Assembly (NCBI RefSeq): GCF_003820355.1
Contig: NZ_RPOK01000001.1
Location: 88,847-152,846, forward strand
Direction: 5' to 3'
DNA length: 64,000 bases
Source of the DNA: Paralteromonas sediminis
GTDB taxonomy: Bacteria > Pseudomonadota > Gammaproteobacteria > Enterobacterales > Alteromonadaceae
A model generated the notes under the pieces. The model ran no database searches. It was not told where the DNA came from and worked only from the letters and a program-made list of their open reading frames with translations. This document shows positions 46,404-56,721 of this stretch, one piece after another (within the stretch, counting starts at the first letter, position 1; each line of letters opens with the position of its first letter). The position numbers and the translations under genes were made by a program.

Positions 46404-47276
46404 ATGAAACTCACTTTAACATTTCACGGGAAAAAAACGCGTTACAGGCGTCATGTGTCTGTGCGTAACCTGGTGAGTGGGAGTGTACTTGTTTCTATTT
46501 TATTTTTGGTTTCCAGTCGTTCGACAGAATCTGTTATGGAAGACTATGCAAGAGTGCAGGTAGCTGAAGCCTTGCTCCGCCAAGACAATAATCGTCTCAC
46601 TGAATTAAGCGATGAAATTAAGGTAAGCCTTAACGCATACTCACAGCAAATAGCACAGTTAAACAAAGAGTTGACGGCCATGCAGCAAACGCAGCGCGCC
46701 TTGGCTGAGCGATTAAATGTTGAGGCGCTTTTTGAACCATCCAAAAAGGTTTCAGATCGCGCGATAGGAAACACCGGCGACCCACTGTTTGAGCGTATTG
46801 AAACCGCAAGGTTGACTATTGAAGACAAACAAAAACAACTGGCTTTGCTTGAAAAACTGGTTGCTGGTCACCATATAGACACACAGGTTGCGTTGTCTGG
46901 CAGGCCCATACAGAAAGGGTGGTTATCGTCTTATTACGGTATGCGTAATGACCCCTTTACGGGAAAGCCTGCCATGCACAAAGGGCTCGATTTTGCGGCG
47001 AAGGCAGGCAGTGCGGTAGTGGCGACTGGTGCTGGTTTGGTCACGTGGTCGGGTGAGCGCTTTGGTTACGGTAATCTGGTAGAAATCAATCATGGCAATG
47101 GCATCGTCACTCGTTATGGTCACAATAGCGATATAACAGTGAAAGTGGGAGATGTTGTTACCAAAGGTCAAACCATCGCCACAGTAGGCAGTACAGGACG
47201 CTCAACAGGCGCTCATGTGCATTATGAAGTCATTAAAAATGGGCAACAGGTCGACCCCCTCGCCTATCTGCGATGA
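46404..47276 (+). CDS. M23 family metallopeptidase (LytM domain)
   Basis: A 290-residue protein with one N-terminal membrane helix or uncleaved signal (about 22-42), a long coiled coil (50-110 and 130-155) and a C-terminal LytM domain. Zinc ligands are H-K-G-L-D (H-x-x-x-D) near 192 and H-V-H-Y-E near 271. It is either an active peptidoglycan endopeptidase or an amidase activator like EnvC/NlpD; the complete H-x-x-x-D and H-x-H set favours activity. This gene often sits just upstream of secA in Alteromonadales and pseudomonads, where E. coli has secM. Confidence 0.9.
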   Translation: MKLTLTFHGKKTRYRRHVSVRNLVSGSVLVSILFLVSSRSTESVMEDYARVQVAEALLRQDNNRLTELSDEIKVSLNAYSQQIAQLNKELTAMQQTQRALAERLNVEALFEPSKKVSDRAIGNTGDPLFERIETARLTIEDKQKQLALLEKLVAGHHIDTQVALSGRPIQKGWLSSYYGMRNDPFTGKPAMHKGLDFAAKAGSAVVATGAGLVTWSGERFGYGNLVEINHGNGIVTRYGHNSDITVKVGDVVTKGQTIATVGSTGRSTGAHVHYEVIKNGQQVDPLAYLR

Positions 47277-47336
47277 ACACATCTAATAACATCATCAGGC
47301 AATAGTAATTGCGGAAGTAGTGGAAATATAACAGCA

Positions 47337-50060
47337 ATGTTCTCAAGCGTACTTAAGAAAATATTTGGTAGCAGAAACGACAGGCTACTGAAAAAACTGA
47401 ATAAAAGTGTTACGACCATCAATGCATTAGAAGCAGAGTTTGAAAAGCTTGATGATGAACAGCTGAAGAGTAAAACGGCTGAGTTTAGACAAGCGCTTGC
47501 AGATGGAAAGACACTGGATGATATTCTGCTGGAAGCATTTGCAACCGTACGTGAAGCCAGTAAACGCGTTTTTGGCATGCGTCACTTTGATGTGCAAATG
47601 GTTGGTGGTCAGGTGCTTCACCAAGGTAAAATTGCAGAGATGCGAACGGGTGAAGGTAAGACCTTAACGGCCACCTTACCCACATACCTCAACGCGCTCT
47701 CAGGAGAAGGCGTTCACGTGGTAACCGTAAACGACTACCTTGCCCGCCGTGATGCCGATTGGAGCAGGCCTTTATTTGAGTTTTTAGGAATGACAGTAGG
47801 CTGTAATGTTCCTGGTATGTCTCCACAGCAAAAGCGTGAGGCGTATCAAGCTGACGTTACCTACGGAACCAACAATGAATTTGGTTTCGACTACCTTCGC
47901 GACAATATGGCTTTTAGTCCGCAAGATCGCGTTCAACGCCCGCTAAATTTTGCCGTTATAGATGAAGTCGACTCAATCCTTATCGATGAGGCACGTACCC
48001 CACTGATCATATCAGGTGCTGCTGAAGACAGCTCGGCACTTTATCGCAGTATCAACACCATTATCCCAGAGCTGGTTCAACAAGAAAAAGAAGACGAAGA
48101 AGACAATCCGGGTGACGGTGACTTTACTATTGATGAAAAAGGTAAGCAGGTTCATTTAACCGAGAATGGTCAGATACGGGTTGAGGAAATCTTACAGCGC
48201 AATGGCATTCTGCCTGAAGATGAGTCGCTGTTTGCAGCGGGTAATATCTCATTACTGCATCATGTGAATGCAGCACTTCGCGCACACAAGCTTTATCAGA
48301 AAGACGTCGACTATATCGTCAAAGATCAGGAAATCGTGATTGTAGACGAGCACACTGGGCGAACGATGGAAGGACGTCGCTGGTCGGAAGGTCTGCATCA
48401 GGCGGTTGAAGCCAAAGAGGGGGTGAAAATTCAAAATGAAAACCAAACCTTGGCTTCAATCACTTTCCAGAACTACTTCAGGTTGTACAACAAGCTGTCA
48501 GGTATGACAGGTACTGCCGACACCGAAGCGTTCGAATTTAATCATATATACGGTTTGGAAACTGTGGTTATTCCAACCAACAAACCTATGATCCGAGATG
48601 ACAAAGCCGATCTGATTTATTTAACAGCGCAAGAAAAATACGAAGCAATAGTTGAAGATATTAAAGACTGTGTTGAGCGTGGTCAGCCTTGTCTGGTTGG
48701 TACTATTTCAATTGAAAATTCTGAGCTGTTGTCGCGTATTCTTAAAAAAGAAAAAATAAAGCACAAAGTACTGAATGCTAAATTCCACGAACAGGAAGCT
48801 GACATTGTTGCGCAAGCGGGTAAACCTGGTGCCGTTACTATAGCCACCAACATGGCTGGCCGTGGTACGGATATTGTTCTGGGTGGCAACTGGCAGTCTG
48901 AAGTGGCAGAGTTGGAAAACCCATCGGAAGAAAAAATTGCCAAAATTAAAGCTGCATGGGATGAATCACATAAGGTTGTTCTGGAGGCTGGCGGCCTGCA
49001 CATTATAGGTACCGAGCGCCACGAATCGCGTCGTATTGATAATCAGCTCCGCGGCCGCTCAGGTCGTCAGGGAGACCCAGGTTCATCGCGTTTTTACTTG
49101 TCGCTTGATGACGCCCTAATGCGCATTTTTGCCTCTGAAAAGATGGGTAATATGATGAAACGTCTGGGCATGGAGCGTGGCGAAGCCATTGAGCATCCCT
49201 GGGTTACCCGGGCAATCGAGAATGCTCAGCGCAAGGTGGAAGGGCGCAACTTCGATGTGCGTAAGCAACTGCTTGAATACGACGATGTTGCCAATGATCA
49301 GCGTAAAGTTATTTACGAACAGCGCAATGAGTTGCTTGATGAAGGTGATATTGGTGAAACCATTGTTGCTATCCGCGAAGATGTACTAAACGATGTGATT
49401 AATGAATATATCCCACCACAATCACTTGAAGAAATGTGGGATGTTGCGGGCTTAGAAGAGCGCTTAAAAGCTGACTTTGCCGTCGCATTACCGCTGAAGC
49501 AATGGCTTGATGAGGACGACAAGCTGTATGAAGAGAAGTTGCGTGACCGCATTGCTGAGAAAGTCGATGAAGCCTACAAAGAAAAAGAGAATATGGTAGG
49601 TGAAAGTGTACTGCGTCAATTTGAAAAAGCAGTAATGCTACAAAACCTAGACTCACACTGGAAAGAGCACCTTGCCGCGATGGACCACCTTCGTCAGGGT
49701 ATACATTTGCGTGGTTATGCTCAGAAAAACCCTAAACAGGAATACAAAAGAGAAAGTTTTGAACTTTTCTCGACGATGTTGGAAAACCTAAAGACCGAAG
49801 TGATCACTATTTTGAGTAAAGTGCAGGTGAGAGCAGAGTCAGACGTGGAAAAGGTGGAAGAGCAACGTCGTCAGGCTGATGAGGTACCCAAGCAGTATCA
49901 GCATCAAGAAGCACAAGGTGTTGACGCTGCTCAGGAAACGCCACAGCCAGCAAGACCACCTCAACCGGTAGTACGCGATGGAGCAAAAGTCGGGCGCAAT
50001 GATGCTTGCCCGTGTGGTTCAGGTAAAAAATATAAGCAGTGTTGCGGTAAATTGACCTAA
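47337..50060 (+). CDS. secA: Preprotein translocase ATPase SecA
   Basis: A 907-residue motor that drives proteins through SecYEG. Walker A is M-R-T-G-E-G-K-T (near 102-109), with the DEAD-like V-I-D-E-V-D-S and [10 protein letters not shown] of the second nucleotide domain. The C-terminal zinc/SecB-binding tail [14 protein letters not shown] is complete. The last base of its TAA stop is the first base of the mutT ATG. I find no secM-like arrest peptide upstream. Confidence 0.97.
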   Translation: MFSSVLKKIFGSRNDRLLKKLNKSVTTINALEAEFEKLDDEQLKSKTAEFRQALADGKTLDDILLEAFATVREASKRVFGMRHFDVQMVGGQVLHQGKIAEMRTGEGKTLTATLPTYLNALSGEGVHVVTVNDYLARRDADWSRPLFEFLGMTVGCNVPGMSPQQKREAYQADVTYGTNNEFGFDYLRDNMAFSPQDRVQRPLNFAVIDEVDSILIDEARTPLIISGAAEDSSALYRSINTIIPELVQQEKEDEEDNPGDGDFTIDEKGKQVHLTENGQIRVEEILQRNGILPEDESLFAAGNISLLHHVNAALRAHKLYQKDVDYIVKDQEIVIVDEHTGRTMEGRRWSEGLHQAVEAKEGVKIQNENQTLASITFQNYFRLYNKLSGMTGTADTEAFEFNHIYGLETVVIPTNKPMIRDDKADLIYLTAQEKYEAIVEDIKDCVERGQPCLVGTISIENSELLSRILKKEKIKHKVLNAKFHEQEADIVAQAGKPGAVTIATNMAGRGTDIVLGGNWQSEVAELENPSEEKIAKIKAAWDESHKVVLEAGGLHIIGTERHESRRIDNQLRGRSGRQGDPGSSRFYLSLDDALMRIFASEKMGNMMKRLGMERGEAIEHPWVTRAIENAQRKVEGRNFDVRKQLLEYDDVANDQRKVIYEQRNELLDEGDIGETIVAIREDVLNDVINEYIPPQSLEEMWDVAGLEERLKADFAVALPLKQWLDEDDKLYEEKLRDRIAEKVDEAYKEKENMVGESVLRQFEKAVMLQNLDSHWKEHLAAMDHLRQGIHLRGYAQKNPKQEYKRESFELFSTMLENLKTEVITILSKVQVRAESDVEKVEEQRRQADEVPKQYQHQEAQGVDAAQETPQPARPPQPVVRDGAKVGRNDACPCGSGKKYKQCCGKLT

Positions 50061-50461
50061 TGGTCCAAGCGGTAGTTAATGTTGCGGTTGGTGTTGTAAT
50101 ACGTGACCGCAGCGTGTTTGTTTGTAAACGAGCCAAAGATGCCCATCAAGGTGACCTATGGGAGTTCCCAGGCGGAAAAGTAGAGTCAGGAGAAACTGAC
50201 ACTCAGGCGCTGTCCAGAGAACTTGCTGAGGAAATCGGTATTCAAGTTAAGCGCGCAGTGCCACTAATGACGTTGCGCCATGACTACACAGATAAAGCAG
50301 TATGCCTGCATGTGCAGCTTGTCAGAGATTTTTCGGGAGAGCCTCATGGCAAAGAAGGGCAACCTAGCGCGTGGCGAACGCTGGATGAATTAAAACCCGA
50401 AGACTTTCCTGCCGCGAATGTGGCTATTATCGATAAGTTAAAACAAATACTTACAAACTAA
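50060..50461 (+). CDS. mutT: 8-oxo-dGTP diphosphatase MutT
   Basis: A 133-residue Nudix hydrolase that removes 8-oxo-dGTP. The Nudix box is complete: G-G-K-V-E-S-G-E-T-D, then R-E-L-A-E-E-I-G (G-x5-E-x7-R-E-U-x-E-E). It is coupled to secA by TAATG, and its end overlaps the convergent aspartoacylase-like gene by 11 bases. The secA-mutT pairing matches E. coli. Confidence 0.94.
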   Translation: MVQAVVNVAVGVVIRDRSVFVCKRAKDAHQGDLWEFPGGKVESGETDTQALSRELAEEIGIQVKRAVPLMTLRHDYTDKAVCLHVQLVRDFSGEPHGKEGQPSAWRTLDELKPEDFPAANVAIIDKLKQILTN

Positions 50462-51332
50462 TGCTATCGGCAGTAGCAAACGCTATCTGTAGATGCTGAT
50501 AAGCGGCTTCATTGATGAAATGTGGATAAGTAGGTTCACCATCCCAGGTTGTTACGTTGCCATCGAAATGTGCAAATACTGGGTCTCCGGCTTGCAGCAA
50601 ATGAAAATCTCTATCCTGTAACTCAGGGTGTATCATAGCCACCCTTTCACCACTATCTGAAAGTGGATATTCGACAACCTTATCTAATCTGAAGGCTGGG
50701 GCGACAGTGAGCTCTGTCAGTACCGCGCGGCCCTTATTGTTCCACAACTCACAAAATGCGAGTATGTGCTGGATCATTTCAAAGGCTTGTTGTGTGATGG
50801 TGGCACGGCAAACGCCTTGTTCCTGAGGGCCAACTTCAACCATAAGTCCCCGCTTCCCAATTGTACATAGATAAGGGTGGTCCTGGGGGGGCTTTTCGTC
50901 TTCGACTAGAATGACTGCGCTGGGCATGTGTTGCTTGACATAGCGGCTGAGGCCAATGTGAAACTCATCCGCTTGCAACACAATAAGCGTTGGACCCATG
51001 TTAGATGTGGTATTGTGAATATCGATTACAATATCTTGTGTTGGAGCGGCTTTGGGGCCGTATTGCTGGTTGATTTCCTGCGCTCTGAGCGCCTCATAGC
51101 ACTGCGCCTCTGTTGCCAGCGATGTCAAACTGAATTGGCGATTTAAATCTTCTTCCGTATAGCGAATATTTTGCTTACAAGCTCTGGGGTTACCCATCGC
51201 AAAATTGATGGTAAGACCACCAAATTGACTATTAATGGCACTTTTATATGCAGAGTGAAGTAATGTCGTACCACTTGTTTCATTACCGTGGGTGCCACCC
51301 ACAATAAGTACTTTATTAATGATATCTTTCAT
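50451..51332 (-). CDS. Aspartoacylase / succinylglutamate desuccinylase family protein
   Basis: A 293-residue zinc carboxypeptidase-like hydrolase. The first zinc ligands are in [10 protein letters not shown] (H-x-x-E). Then come N-P-R-A, D-L-N-R-Q-F (substrate carboxylate Arg) and [10 protein letters not shown] (third ligand). This pattern is that of N-acetylaspartate deacylases (ACY2 type) rather than AstE, but the substrate is not proven. It starts 4 bases inside the end of yacG. Confidence 0.88.
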   Translation of the reverse strand: MKDIINKVLIVGGTHGNETSGTTLLHSAYKSAINSQFGGLTINFAMGNPRACKQNIRYTEEDLNRQFSLTSLATEAQCYEALRAQEINQQYGPKAAPTQDIVIDIHNTTSNMGPTLIVLQADEFHIGLSRYVKQHMPSAVILVEDEKPPQDHPYLCTIGKRGLMVEVGPQEQGVCRATITQQAFEMIQHILAFCELWNNKGRAVLTELTVAPAFRLDKVVEYPLSDSGERVAMIHPELQDRDFHLLQAGDPVFAHFDGNVTTWDGEPTYPHFINEAAYQHLQIAFATADSISL

Positions 51333-51550
51333 GATGACTGGTGGGGGGAACGCATTTTTTCAATATAGGCTTCAAGGGCCTCATCTGTCATGCTGTTAAT
51401 GTCTTGTGCCGGCTCACCGGCAATACTGTGGTTTTCTTCTGCCCATTCTCCAAGATCAATCATTTGACAGCGCTTACTGCAGAAAGGCCTGTATGTGCTT
51501 GTTTCTTGCCATTCAACGCCAGTCTGGCAGGTGGGACAGTTAACCTTCAC
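51329..51550 (-). CDS. yacG: DNA gyrase inhibitor YacG
   Basis: A 73-residue zinc-finger protein with C-P-T-C near the start and C-S-K-R-C at 28-32 as the four-Cys site, followed by D-L-G-E-W-A-E-E. E. coli YacG binds GyrB and blocks its ATPase. It overlaps zapD by 4 bases, in the order coaE-zapD-yacG known from E. coli. Confidence 0.93.
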   Translation of the reverse strand: MKVNCPTCQTGVEWQETSTYRPFCSKRCQMIDLGEWAEENHSIAGEPAQDINSMTDEALEAYIEKMRSPHQSS

Positions 51551-52296
51551 TTACACGCCGCCATATCAAAAGTAATATCGGCAGTAGACGATACGGCCTG
51601 ATCGCCTTTCATTTGCATAAAGCGTAACGCGTAGCGGTATTTATTGCCGCTTAATGTTGGGTAAACTCCAGCGCTTGCTGCGAGGCGAACACGGATCAGT
51701 TCGCTTTTATCTTCGGCGTCACCCTGGTAAAAGCCATTTGGGGCAGTGAGTTCTACAAATTGACTGCGCTGTCGCAGAAATGACAATAACAAACTAATGG
51801 CATCACTAAGCAGATCGATATGCGATAGCCAAAGAGCCATATCAGCCTTGCGCTCATCGGTAGGTTTGTTCAACCAAAAATGAAGATGCGGTAAATCAAA
51901 ACTGCAAGTGCCACCCGGGATAGTAAAGCGCTGGCGAATAGACTGTAAAAAACCTTCCAGTTTGAGTTCACTACCGGGTTTTTTACTGGCTTTTAACTTG
52001 TCTCTTGTGTGGATTACTGCTTGCAGAGTTTCAGATAATGCATCGCTGTTAATGTTGGGATGTTGCGACCAGTGAACCAGATTTCGTTCTTGCGTATCTA
52101 ACTCTTTTACCACGTCTGTTCTTACATCAATACGCTCTATTAGATCGAGCAAGGTGAAAAGATGAGAGAAATAATTGAGATGAGCGTGGCTGTCATCATG
52201 CGCTGCAGCGGCTTTTGCTTGGGCCATTAAATGCTCTATACGCAAGTAGTTGCGCATCCTCTCACTTAATGGAAACTCATATGTAGCCGCTGACAT
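51547..52296 (-). CDS. zapD: Z-ring-associated protein ZapD
   Basis: A 249-residue cytosolic protein that binds the FtsZ tail and bundles protofilaments. It starts [16 protein letters not shown], the family's N-terminal signature. Further segments [13 protein letters not shown] and [10 protein letters not shown] fit. It lies just downstream of coaE with a 103-bp gap. Confidence 0.93.
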   Translation of the reverse strand: MSAATYEFPLSERMRNYLRIEHLMAQAKAAAAHDDSHAHLNYFSHLFTLLDLIERIDVRTDVVKELDTQERNLVHWSQHPNINSDALSETLQAVIHTRDKLKASKKPGSELKLEGFLQSIRQRFTIPGGTCSFDLPHLHFWLNKPTDERKADMALWLSHIDLLSDAISLLLSFLRQRSQFVELTAPNGFYQGDAEDKSELIRVRLAASAGVYPTLSGNKYRYALRFMQMKGDQAVSSTADITFDMAACK

Positions 52297-52399
52297 GCAT
52301 TCTTCCTATGGTAACTTATTGATTAGCTTACCGCTTATTCGCTTTATAACCAAGTCTTTGACCATTTTTTAGCACTCAGAGCGCAAAAATGGTTATTTT

Positions 52400-53005
52400 T
52401 TACTCCTGTGAAACCAGTGTTAAGTATTTATTGTGTAACGCATCCACCTTCGGTACCAATGCATCCAATGTACTGGTGTTTTCAATGATGTCGTCTGCAA
52501 TGCCCAAACGCGCTTCACGACTGGCTTGTGAAGCAATAATACGCTTGATAGTGTCTTCGCTGCTGCCGTCTCTGGACATGGCGCGTTGCAACTGAAGCTC
52601 TGCTGGACAATCAACCACCAGAATGCGATCAAACTGCGACTGCATTTTGTTTTCAGTCAATAAAGGAACATCGACCATACAATATGCAGATTTTGCTTTG
52701 TTAATGGCGCTATGCATTGTTTGACGAATTATGGGATGAAGTAGGGCGTCAAGCCAGGCTTTGGCCTTATCATCGCTAAATACGATTTGTCTGAGTACGG
52801 GGCGATTTAACTGCCCATTTTCTTCAAGTACTGCTGTACCAAAATGTTCTGCGATAGCATTGGTTGCTGGCATACCGGGCTGTACCACGTCTCTGGCTAT
52901 TTTATCAGCATCAATAAGGTCGATACCTCTGGATACAAAAAGGTTCGCTACGGTGGACTTACCACTGCCGATGCCGCCGGTTAAGCCTACAACCAGCTTT
53001 TTCAT
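52400..53005 (-). CDS. coaE: Dephospho-CoA kinase
   Basis: A 201-residue P-loop kinase for the last step of coenzyme A synthesis. Walker A is G-L-T-G-G-I-G-S-G-K-S-T (residues 7-18), then D-A-D-K-I-A-R-D and V-D-V-P-L-L-T-E. The start at 53005 is chosen because a longer frame would run back into pilD. The chosen ATG overlaps the pilD stop by 4 bases. Confidence 0.95.
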   Translation of the reverse strand: MKKLVVGLTGGIGSGKSTVANLFVSRGIDLIDADKIARDVVQPGMPATNAIAEHFGTAVLEENGQLNRPVLRQIVFSDDKAKAWLDALLHPIIRQTMHSAINKAKSAYCMVDVPLLTENKMQSQFDRILVVDCPAELQLQRAMSRDGSSEDTIKRIIASQASREARLGIADDIIENTSTLDALVPKVDALHNKYLTLVSQE

Positions 53006-53886
53006 AAACCGAGTATTTGGGTGAAGTAGTAGTTGGTGATGGTATCTTTGTATAATAACGCCAGCCAGCCCGCAGCGGCCAAGTAAGGGCCAAACGGTAT
53101 TGCTAGGTTTCTGTCCTTTGCCTGAACCAGCATCATGGTAATACCAACCACGGCGCCTACTAGCGAGCTTAGCAATATAATGATAGGTAACCCCTGCCAA
53201 CCAACAAACGCGCCTAGTGCGGCGAGTAATTTAAAGTCGCCAAACCCCATGCCTTCTTTGCCCGTGACCAGTTTAAACAGCCAATACACGCTCCATAAAC
53301 TCAAATAACCAAAAGTAGCGCCCAAAATAGCGTCAACAGGCCCGACGAAAAGCTGTTGTGTACTGGCCAGCAGGCCTATCCACAGTGCGCCAAGTGTAAG
53401 TTGATCAGGCAGGAGCATAGTATCCAGGTCAATGCCAGTCATAGCAATAAGTAACCAGGTAAGAATTATGGCAATACATGCTTGCGCACTTGGGCCATAG
53501 TACCAAGCTACCCACACACTAAATAGGCCGGTGAGAAGCTCAACGATAGGGTAACGAATAGAAATGGGCGTTTTGCAGCTACTGCATTTTCCACCAAGGA
53601 ACAGATAACTGAGCACAGGTATGTTTTCCCATGCTCTGATTTTATGGCCACACTGGGGACAGCTGCTAACGGGAACGGCAAGGTTAAATAGCTCGTTCTT
53701 TTCAGAAGATGGGTCGTCCTGTTCACCGAAATAAGCGTGAAATTCTGCTTTCCATCCGCGTTCCATCATAATGGGCAGACGGTAAATTACCACGTTTAAA
53801 AAGCTGCCTACCATCAAACTGACAATAAACACGACAGAGCAAAAAAGCCAAGGTGAACTGTGTAGCGCGTCAAAAAGGGCGGTCAT
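53002..53886 (-). CDS. pilD: Prepilin peptidase/N-methyltransferase PilD
   Basis: A 294-residue inner-membrane aspartic protease that cleaves the prepilin leader and methylates the new N-terminus. The cytoplasmic zinc loop has C-P-Q-C and C-S-S-C. Catalytic Asp residues are in G-I-D-L-D-T-M-L-L-P-D and G-F-G-D-F-K. About eight membrane helices. It should process PilA encoded nearby, and type II secretion pseudopilins if present. Confidence 0.95.
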   Translation of the reverse strand: MTALFDALHSSPWLFCSVVFIVSLMVGSFLNVVIYRLPIMMERGWKAEFHAYFGEQDDPSSEKNELFNLAVPVSSCPQCGHKIRAWENIPVLSYLFLGGKCSSCKTPISIRYPIVELLTGLFSVWVAWYYGPSAQACIAIILTWLLIAMTGIDLDTMLLPDQLTLGALWIGLLASTQQLFVGPVDAILGATFGYLSLWSVYWLFKLVTGKEGMGFGDFKLLAALGAFVGWQGLPIIILLSSLVGAVVGITMMLVQAKDRNLAIPFGPYLAAAGWLALLYKDTITNYYFTQILGL

Positions 53887-53927
53887 TATTCTTATTACCC
53901 GTTAAATCAAGTGGTATCTAATGCTGT

Positions 53928-55136
53928 TTAGACAACGTTACCCATCTGGAATATTGGCAGATACATAGCCACTATCAAACCACCAATTACCACGCCGAGT
54001 ACCGCCATTATCATGGGTTCTAGCAGGCTGGTAAGACCATCGACCATATCATCAACTTCGGCTTCGAAAATGGAGGCAACCTTGCTGAGCATGTCATCAA
54101 CAGCACCCGATTCTTCACCAATGGCCACCATTTGGTTAACCATATCAGGAAAGACATTGGTAGCGCGCATGGCTGTGTTCATGGGCATGCCACTAGAGAC
54201 CTCTTTACGAACATAAAGAATCGCGTCTCTATAAATGGCATTGCCAGCTGCACCTGCAGCTGATTCAAGACCTTGAATTAATGGCACACCTGAAGCAAAA
54301 GTAGTCGCGAGTGTTCTGGTGTATCGGGCAATAGATGCTTTTTTAAGGATTTCTCCTACGACGGGCACTTTTAACAGCTTAGCATCAACGGTATCGCGAA
54401 GTTTTTGTGATTTTCTATGTGCTTTGCCAAACATAAAGCCAAATGCGATCATGGCGGCAATAAAATACAGACCATAGTCTTGCATAAACCTGGATATACC
54501 CAATACTAATTGTGTGAATGCCGGCAATTCTGCGCCAAATCCAGCAAATATCTCCTCAAATTGAGGTACAACAAATATTAGAAGGATTGTTGTTACGATG
54601 AAAGCGACAACCAATACTGCCACAGGGTAAAACATGGCCTTTTTGATCTTTGACTTTAGCGCTTCAGCTTTTTCTTTATACGTTGCCACTCTATCAAAGA
54701 TAAGTTCTAATGCTCCAGATTGCTCCCCTGTTTTTACCAAGTCACAATAAAGATCATCAAAATATATGGGGTGTTTTCTGAGTGCATTGGACAACATGCC
54801 CCCAGCCTTCACTTCGTTAGCAATTTCTTTTAGCAGCCTACGCATTTTCGGTTTTGAGTGACCATCTCCGATCATCTCTAACGTTTGTAGTAAGCTCACA
54901 CCTGCTCCTAGCATAGTCGCTATTTGTCGAGTTATTACGGAGATGTCAGCTGCTGTTATTTTGGGGTCACCACCAAAAAGTGGCTTTTTTTGTTTTTTGA
55001 CGGTTGACGCTGATACGCCTTGTCTTCGTAGGAGGTTGCGTGCTTCTATGATTGAGCTAGCAACTATTTCACCTGCTCTTTTGTTGCCAGAACGATCAGT
55101 GCCGTTCCATACGAAAGTTGTTGAGGCTTTTGACAT
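53928..55136 (-). CDS. pilC: Type IV pilus inner-membrane platform protein PilC
   Basis: A 402-residue protein with two GspF-type domains (about 70-195 and 270-395) and three membrane helices. It is the platform on which PilB and PilT act. G-E-Q-S-G-A-L and G-E-E-S-G-A-V are the paired domain motifs. The start (M-S-K-A-S-T-T-F-V-W-N-G-T-D) is normal for the family, but the ATG follows directly after the T-run of the pilA terminator, with no ribosome binding site. pilB, expected between pilA and pilC, is absent. Confidence 0.94.
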   Translation of the reverse strand: MSKASTTFVWNGTDRSGNKRAGEIVASSIIEARNLLRRQGVSASTVKKQKKPLFGGDPKITAADISVITRQIATMLGAGVSLLQTLEMIGDGHSKPKMRRLLKEIANEVKAGGMLSNALRKHPIYFDDLYCDLVKTGEQSGALELIFDRVATYKEKAEALKSKIKKAMFYPVAVLVVAFIVTTILLIFVVPQFEEIFAGFGAELPAFTQLVLGISRFMQDYGLYFIAAMIAFGFMFGKAHRKSQKLRDTVDAKLLKVPVVGEILKKASIARYTRTLATTFASGVPLIQGLESAAGAAGNAIYRDAILYVRKEVSSGMPMNTAMRATNVFPDMVNQMVAIGEESGAVDDMLSKVASIFEAEVDDMVDGLTSLLEPMIMAVLGVVIGGLIVAMYLPIFQMGNVV

Positions 55137-55137
55137 A

Positions 55138-55168
55138 TAAAAAAAGCTCGCTCTTCATGAGCGAGCTC
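55138..55168 (-). terminator. Terminator after pilA, touching the pilC start
   Basis: On the minus strand a 9-10 bp stem (AGCTCGCTC/GAGCGAGCT) with an ATGA-centred loop is followed by seven T residues. It starts 12 bases after the pilA stop and its T-run ends 2 bases before the pilC ATG. Confidence 0.85.
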
Positions 55169-55180
55169 CCTTTCAATTGA

Positions 55181-55603
55181 TTAGCAGAGTGGTGGGTTAT
55201 TAGTAGTACAAGTACCAGTCTTATCCCAAGTTACACGACCATCACCTTCAATAGTAGGAGTCATGATGTAAGTAATACCTTCGATAGCGCCGCCATCGCC
55301 AGTCGCAGTAATAACACCGTTTGCAGTGGTTACTTCTGGAACCTCATCGTCCGCACCTGCAACGTCTGCTGGAATACCATTCGTACCCGCATCACACTGG
55401 GCTAAGTCACCTGTTGAGTGTGCACAAACTTCAACCGCAGTCTTTGCAGAAGCTGTGGCAGTTACAACACCGCTAAATTTAGCCTTGTTGGTGTAATTCT
55501 GATAAGCAGGCAAAGCTACTGCTGCCAAAATACCGATGATTGCAACAACAATCATTAGTTCGATTAGTGTAAAGCCTTTTTGGTTAGTCTTAACTTGGTT
55601 CAT
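55181..55603 (-). CDS. pilA: Type IVa major pilin PilA
   Basis: A 140-residue prepilin. The short basic leader [10 protein letters not shown] is cut by PilD before [11 protein letters not shown], the standard class III signal with Glu5. The alpha1 spine (1-53) is followed by a variable globular domain. Two pairs of Cys are visible: one near mid-protein (V-C-A-H, Q-C-D) and one at the end (C-T-T-N-N-P-P-L-C), which would close the C-terminal D-loop. GGAGAG precedes the ATG. It has its own promoter and terminator, as expected for a highly expressed pilin. Confidence 0.95.
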   Translation of the reverse strand: MNQVKTNQKGFTLIELMIVVAIIGILAAVALPAYQNYTNKAKFSGVVTATASAKTAVEVCAHSTGDLAQCDAGTNGIPADVAGADDEVPEVTTANGVITATGDGGAIEGITYIMTPTIEGDGRVTWDKTGTCTTNNPPLC

Positions 55604-55617
55604 GGTCTTCTCTCCGG

Positions 55618-55635
55618 GTCGCGCTTTCGCGCTGG
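55618..55635 (-). promoter_or_regulatory. GNRA-loop hairpin in the pilA leader
   Basis: In the minus-strand transcript GCGC-GAAA-GCGC forms a short, very stable hairpin about 8 bases before the GGAGAG ribosome binding site. It may protect the 5' end or tune translation; no partner is known. Confidence 0.4.
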
Positions 55636-55703
55636 GTTAGTTTAACAGTTTCAAAGCATACCGGTTGCGTTGTTATCAATGGTACGCCTCGGTACTTGAA
55701 TTC

Positions 55704-55731
55704 AGTATAAAAAAGATTTTCAAACTGACAA
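55704..55731 (-). promoter_or_regulatory. Candidate sigma-70 promoter of pilA
   Basis: On the minus strand, TTGTCA (55726-55731) and TATACT (55704-55709) are spaced by 16 bases, about 100 bases before the pilA ATG. I could not find a convincing sigma-54 (GG-N10-GC) element, which drives pilA in Pseudomonas. Confidence 0.5.
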
Positions 55732-55819
55732 GTATAAGGGTGCATACCTAAGTCTGAGTTTTAGTTATACACCGCAAAAACCCTAACGTCACCTGTTCAC
55801 TGTAGCAGTCTTTTTGCTG

Positions 55820-56686
55820 TTATAACAAGCTCAACCGCATAGATAAATCAATAGCTTGAATGTGTTTGGTCAGGGCGCCCGAAGAAATATAGTCAACACC
55901 GGTACTTGCAAGCGCGCTTAATCTTGTGTCAGTAATATTTCCCGACACTTCTAATAAACAGCGCCCACTAACGTAATTAACGGCCTGCCGAACTTCTGTC
56001 GTAGTGAAATTGTCCAGCATAATAATGTCTGCACCCGCCAACAACGCCTGTTCGAGCTCTTCAAATGTCTCTACCTCGACTTCGATAGATTTGCCAGGGT
56101 GTGACATTTTCGCCTGCTGAACCGCATTCTTGATACCGTTACAGGCTGCGATGTGATTTTCCTTGATTAAATACGCATCAAACAAACCTACTCTGTGGTT
56201 GTTGCCGCCCCCGCAATGAACGGCGTATTTTTGCGCTTGGCGAAAGCCTGGTAGCGTTTTACGCGTATCGAGTAGTTTTGTTTGAGTGCCTTTGAGTAAA
56301 CGCACGTAGTGGGTAGTAGTAGTGGCTGTTGCACTTAAGGTTTGCAAAAAGTTAAGGGCAGTGCGCTCAGCACACAGTAATACGCGCGCATTGCCTTTGA
56401 TATCACACAATGTCGTGCCCGCAGCTACTGACTGTCCGTCCTGAACATGCCAAGTCACCTCTATAGCGTTATCCAGTGCGGTAAACGCGCAGTGAGCCCA
56501 GTCACGACCGCACATGACCATTGGCTCTCGGGTAATGATGTGTGCTTGTGCTTGGGCCTGAGAAGGGATCAGGCTGGCCGTGATATCTTGATTAATATCT
56601 ACCCATCCACCTAAATCCTCTTTTAGTGCCTGATAAACATGAGCGGTGATATCACCAGGGGTGGGTTTAACAGTGTGATGTGGCAT
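55820..56686 (-). CDS. nadC: Nicotinate-nucleotide pyrophosphorylase (carboxylating) NadC
   Basis: A 288-residue enzyme converting quinolinate and PRPP to nicotinate mononucleotide in NAD synthesis. Family segments are E-D-L-G-G, T-L-S-A-T-A-T-T-T, L-L-D-T-R-K-T-L-P-G-F-R, H-R-V-G-L-F-D and E-V-E-V-E-T. The start at 56686 is used because GGAG stands 7 bases upstream and the longer frame overlaps the upstream gene. nadC beside pilA and ampD is a conserved gammaproteobacterial arrangement. Confidence 0.95.
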   Translation of the reverse strand: MPHHTVKPTPGDITAHVYQALKEDLGGWVDINQDITASLIPSQAQAQAHIITREPMVMCGRDWAHCAFTALDNAIEVTWHVQDGQSVAAGTTLCDIKGNARVLLCAERTALNFLQTLSATATTTTHYVRLLKGTQTKLLDTRKTLPGFRQAQKYAVHCGGGNNHRVGLFDAYLIKENHIAACNGIKNAVQQAKMSHPGKSIEVEVETFEELEQALLAGADIIMLDNFTTTEVRQAVNYVSGRCLLEVSGNITDTRLSALASTGVDYISSGALTKHIQAIDLSMRLSLL

Positions 56687-56721
56687 TAATGCACTCCGTG
56701 TTGTCGATCTCGATTGGTGTG

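Noticed and set aside
47277-47336. SecM-like arrest peptide or regulatory hairpin before secA
   Set aside because: The 60-bp gap has no reading frame or stable stem, and the upstream gene is an M23 peptidase.
52361-52393. ACCATTTTT/AAAAATGGT inverted repeat between zapD and coaE
   Set aside because: AT-rich 9-bp stem with no T-run after it in the direction of coaE transcription; too weak to call a terminator.
53006-53200. 65-residue N-terminal extension of coaE
   Set aside because: It overlaps pilD in another frame, and the family N-terminus begins at 53005.
55604-55819. Sigma-54 promoter for pilA
   Set aside because: No GG-N10-GC pair with acceptable flanks; a sigma-70-like pair fits better.
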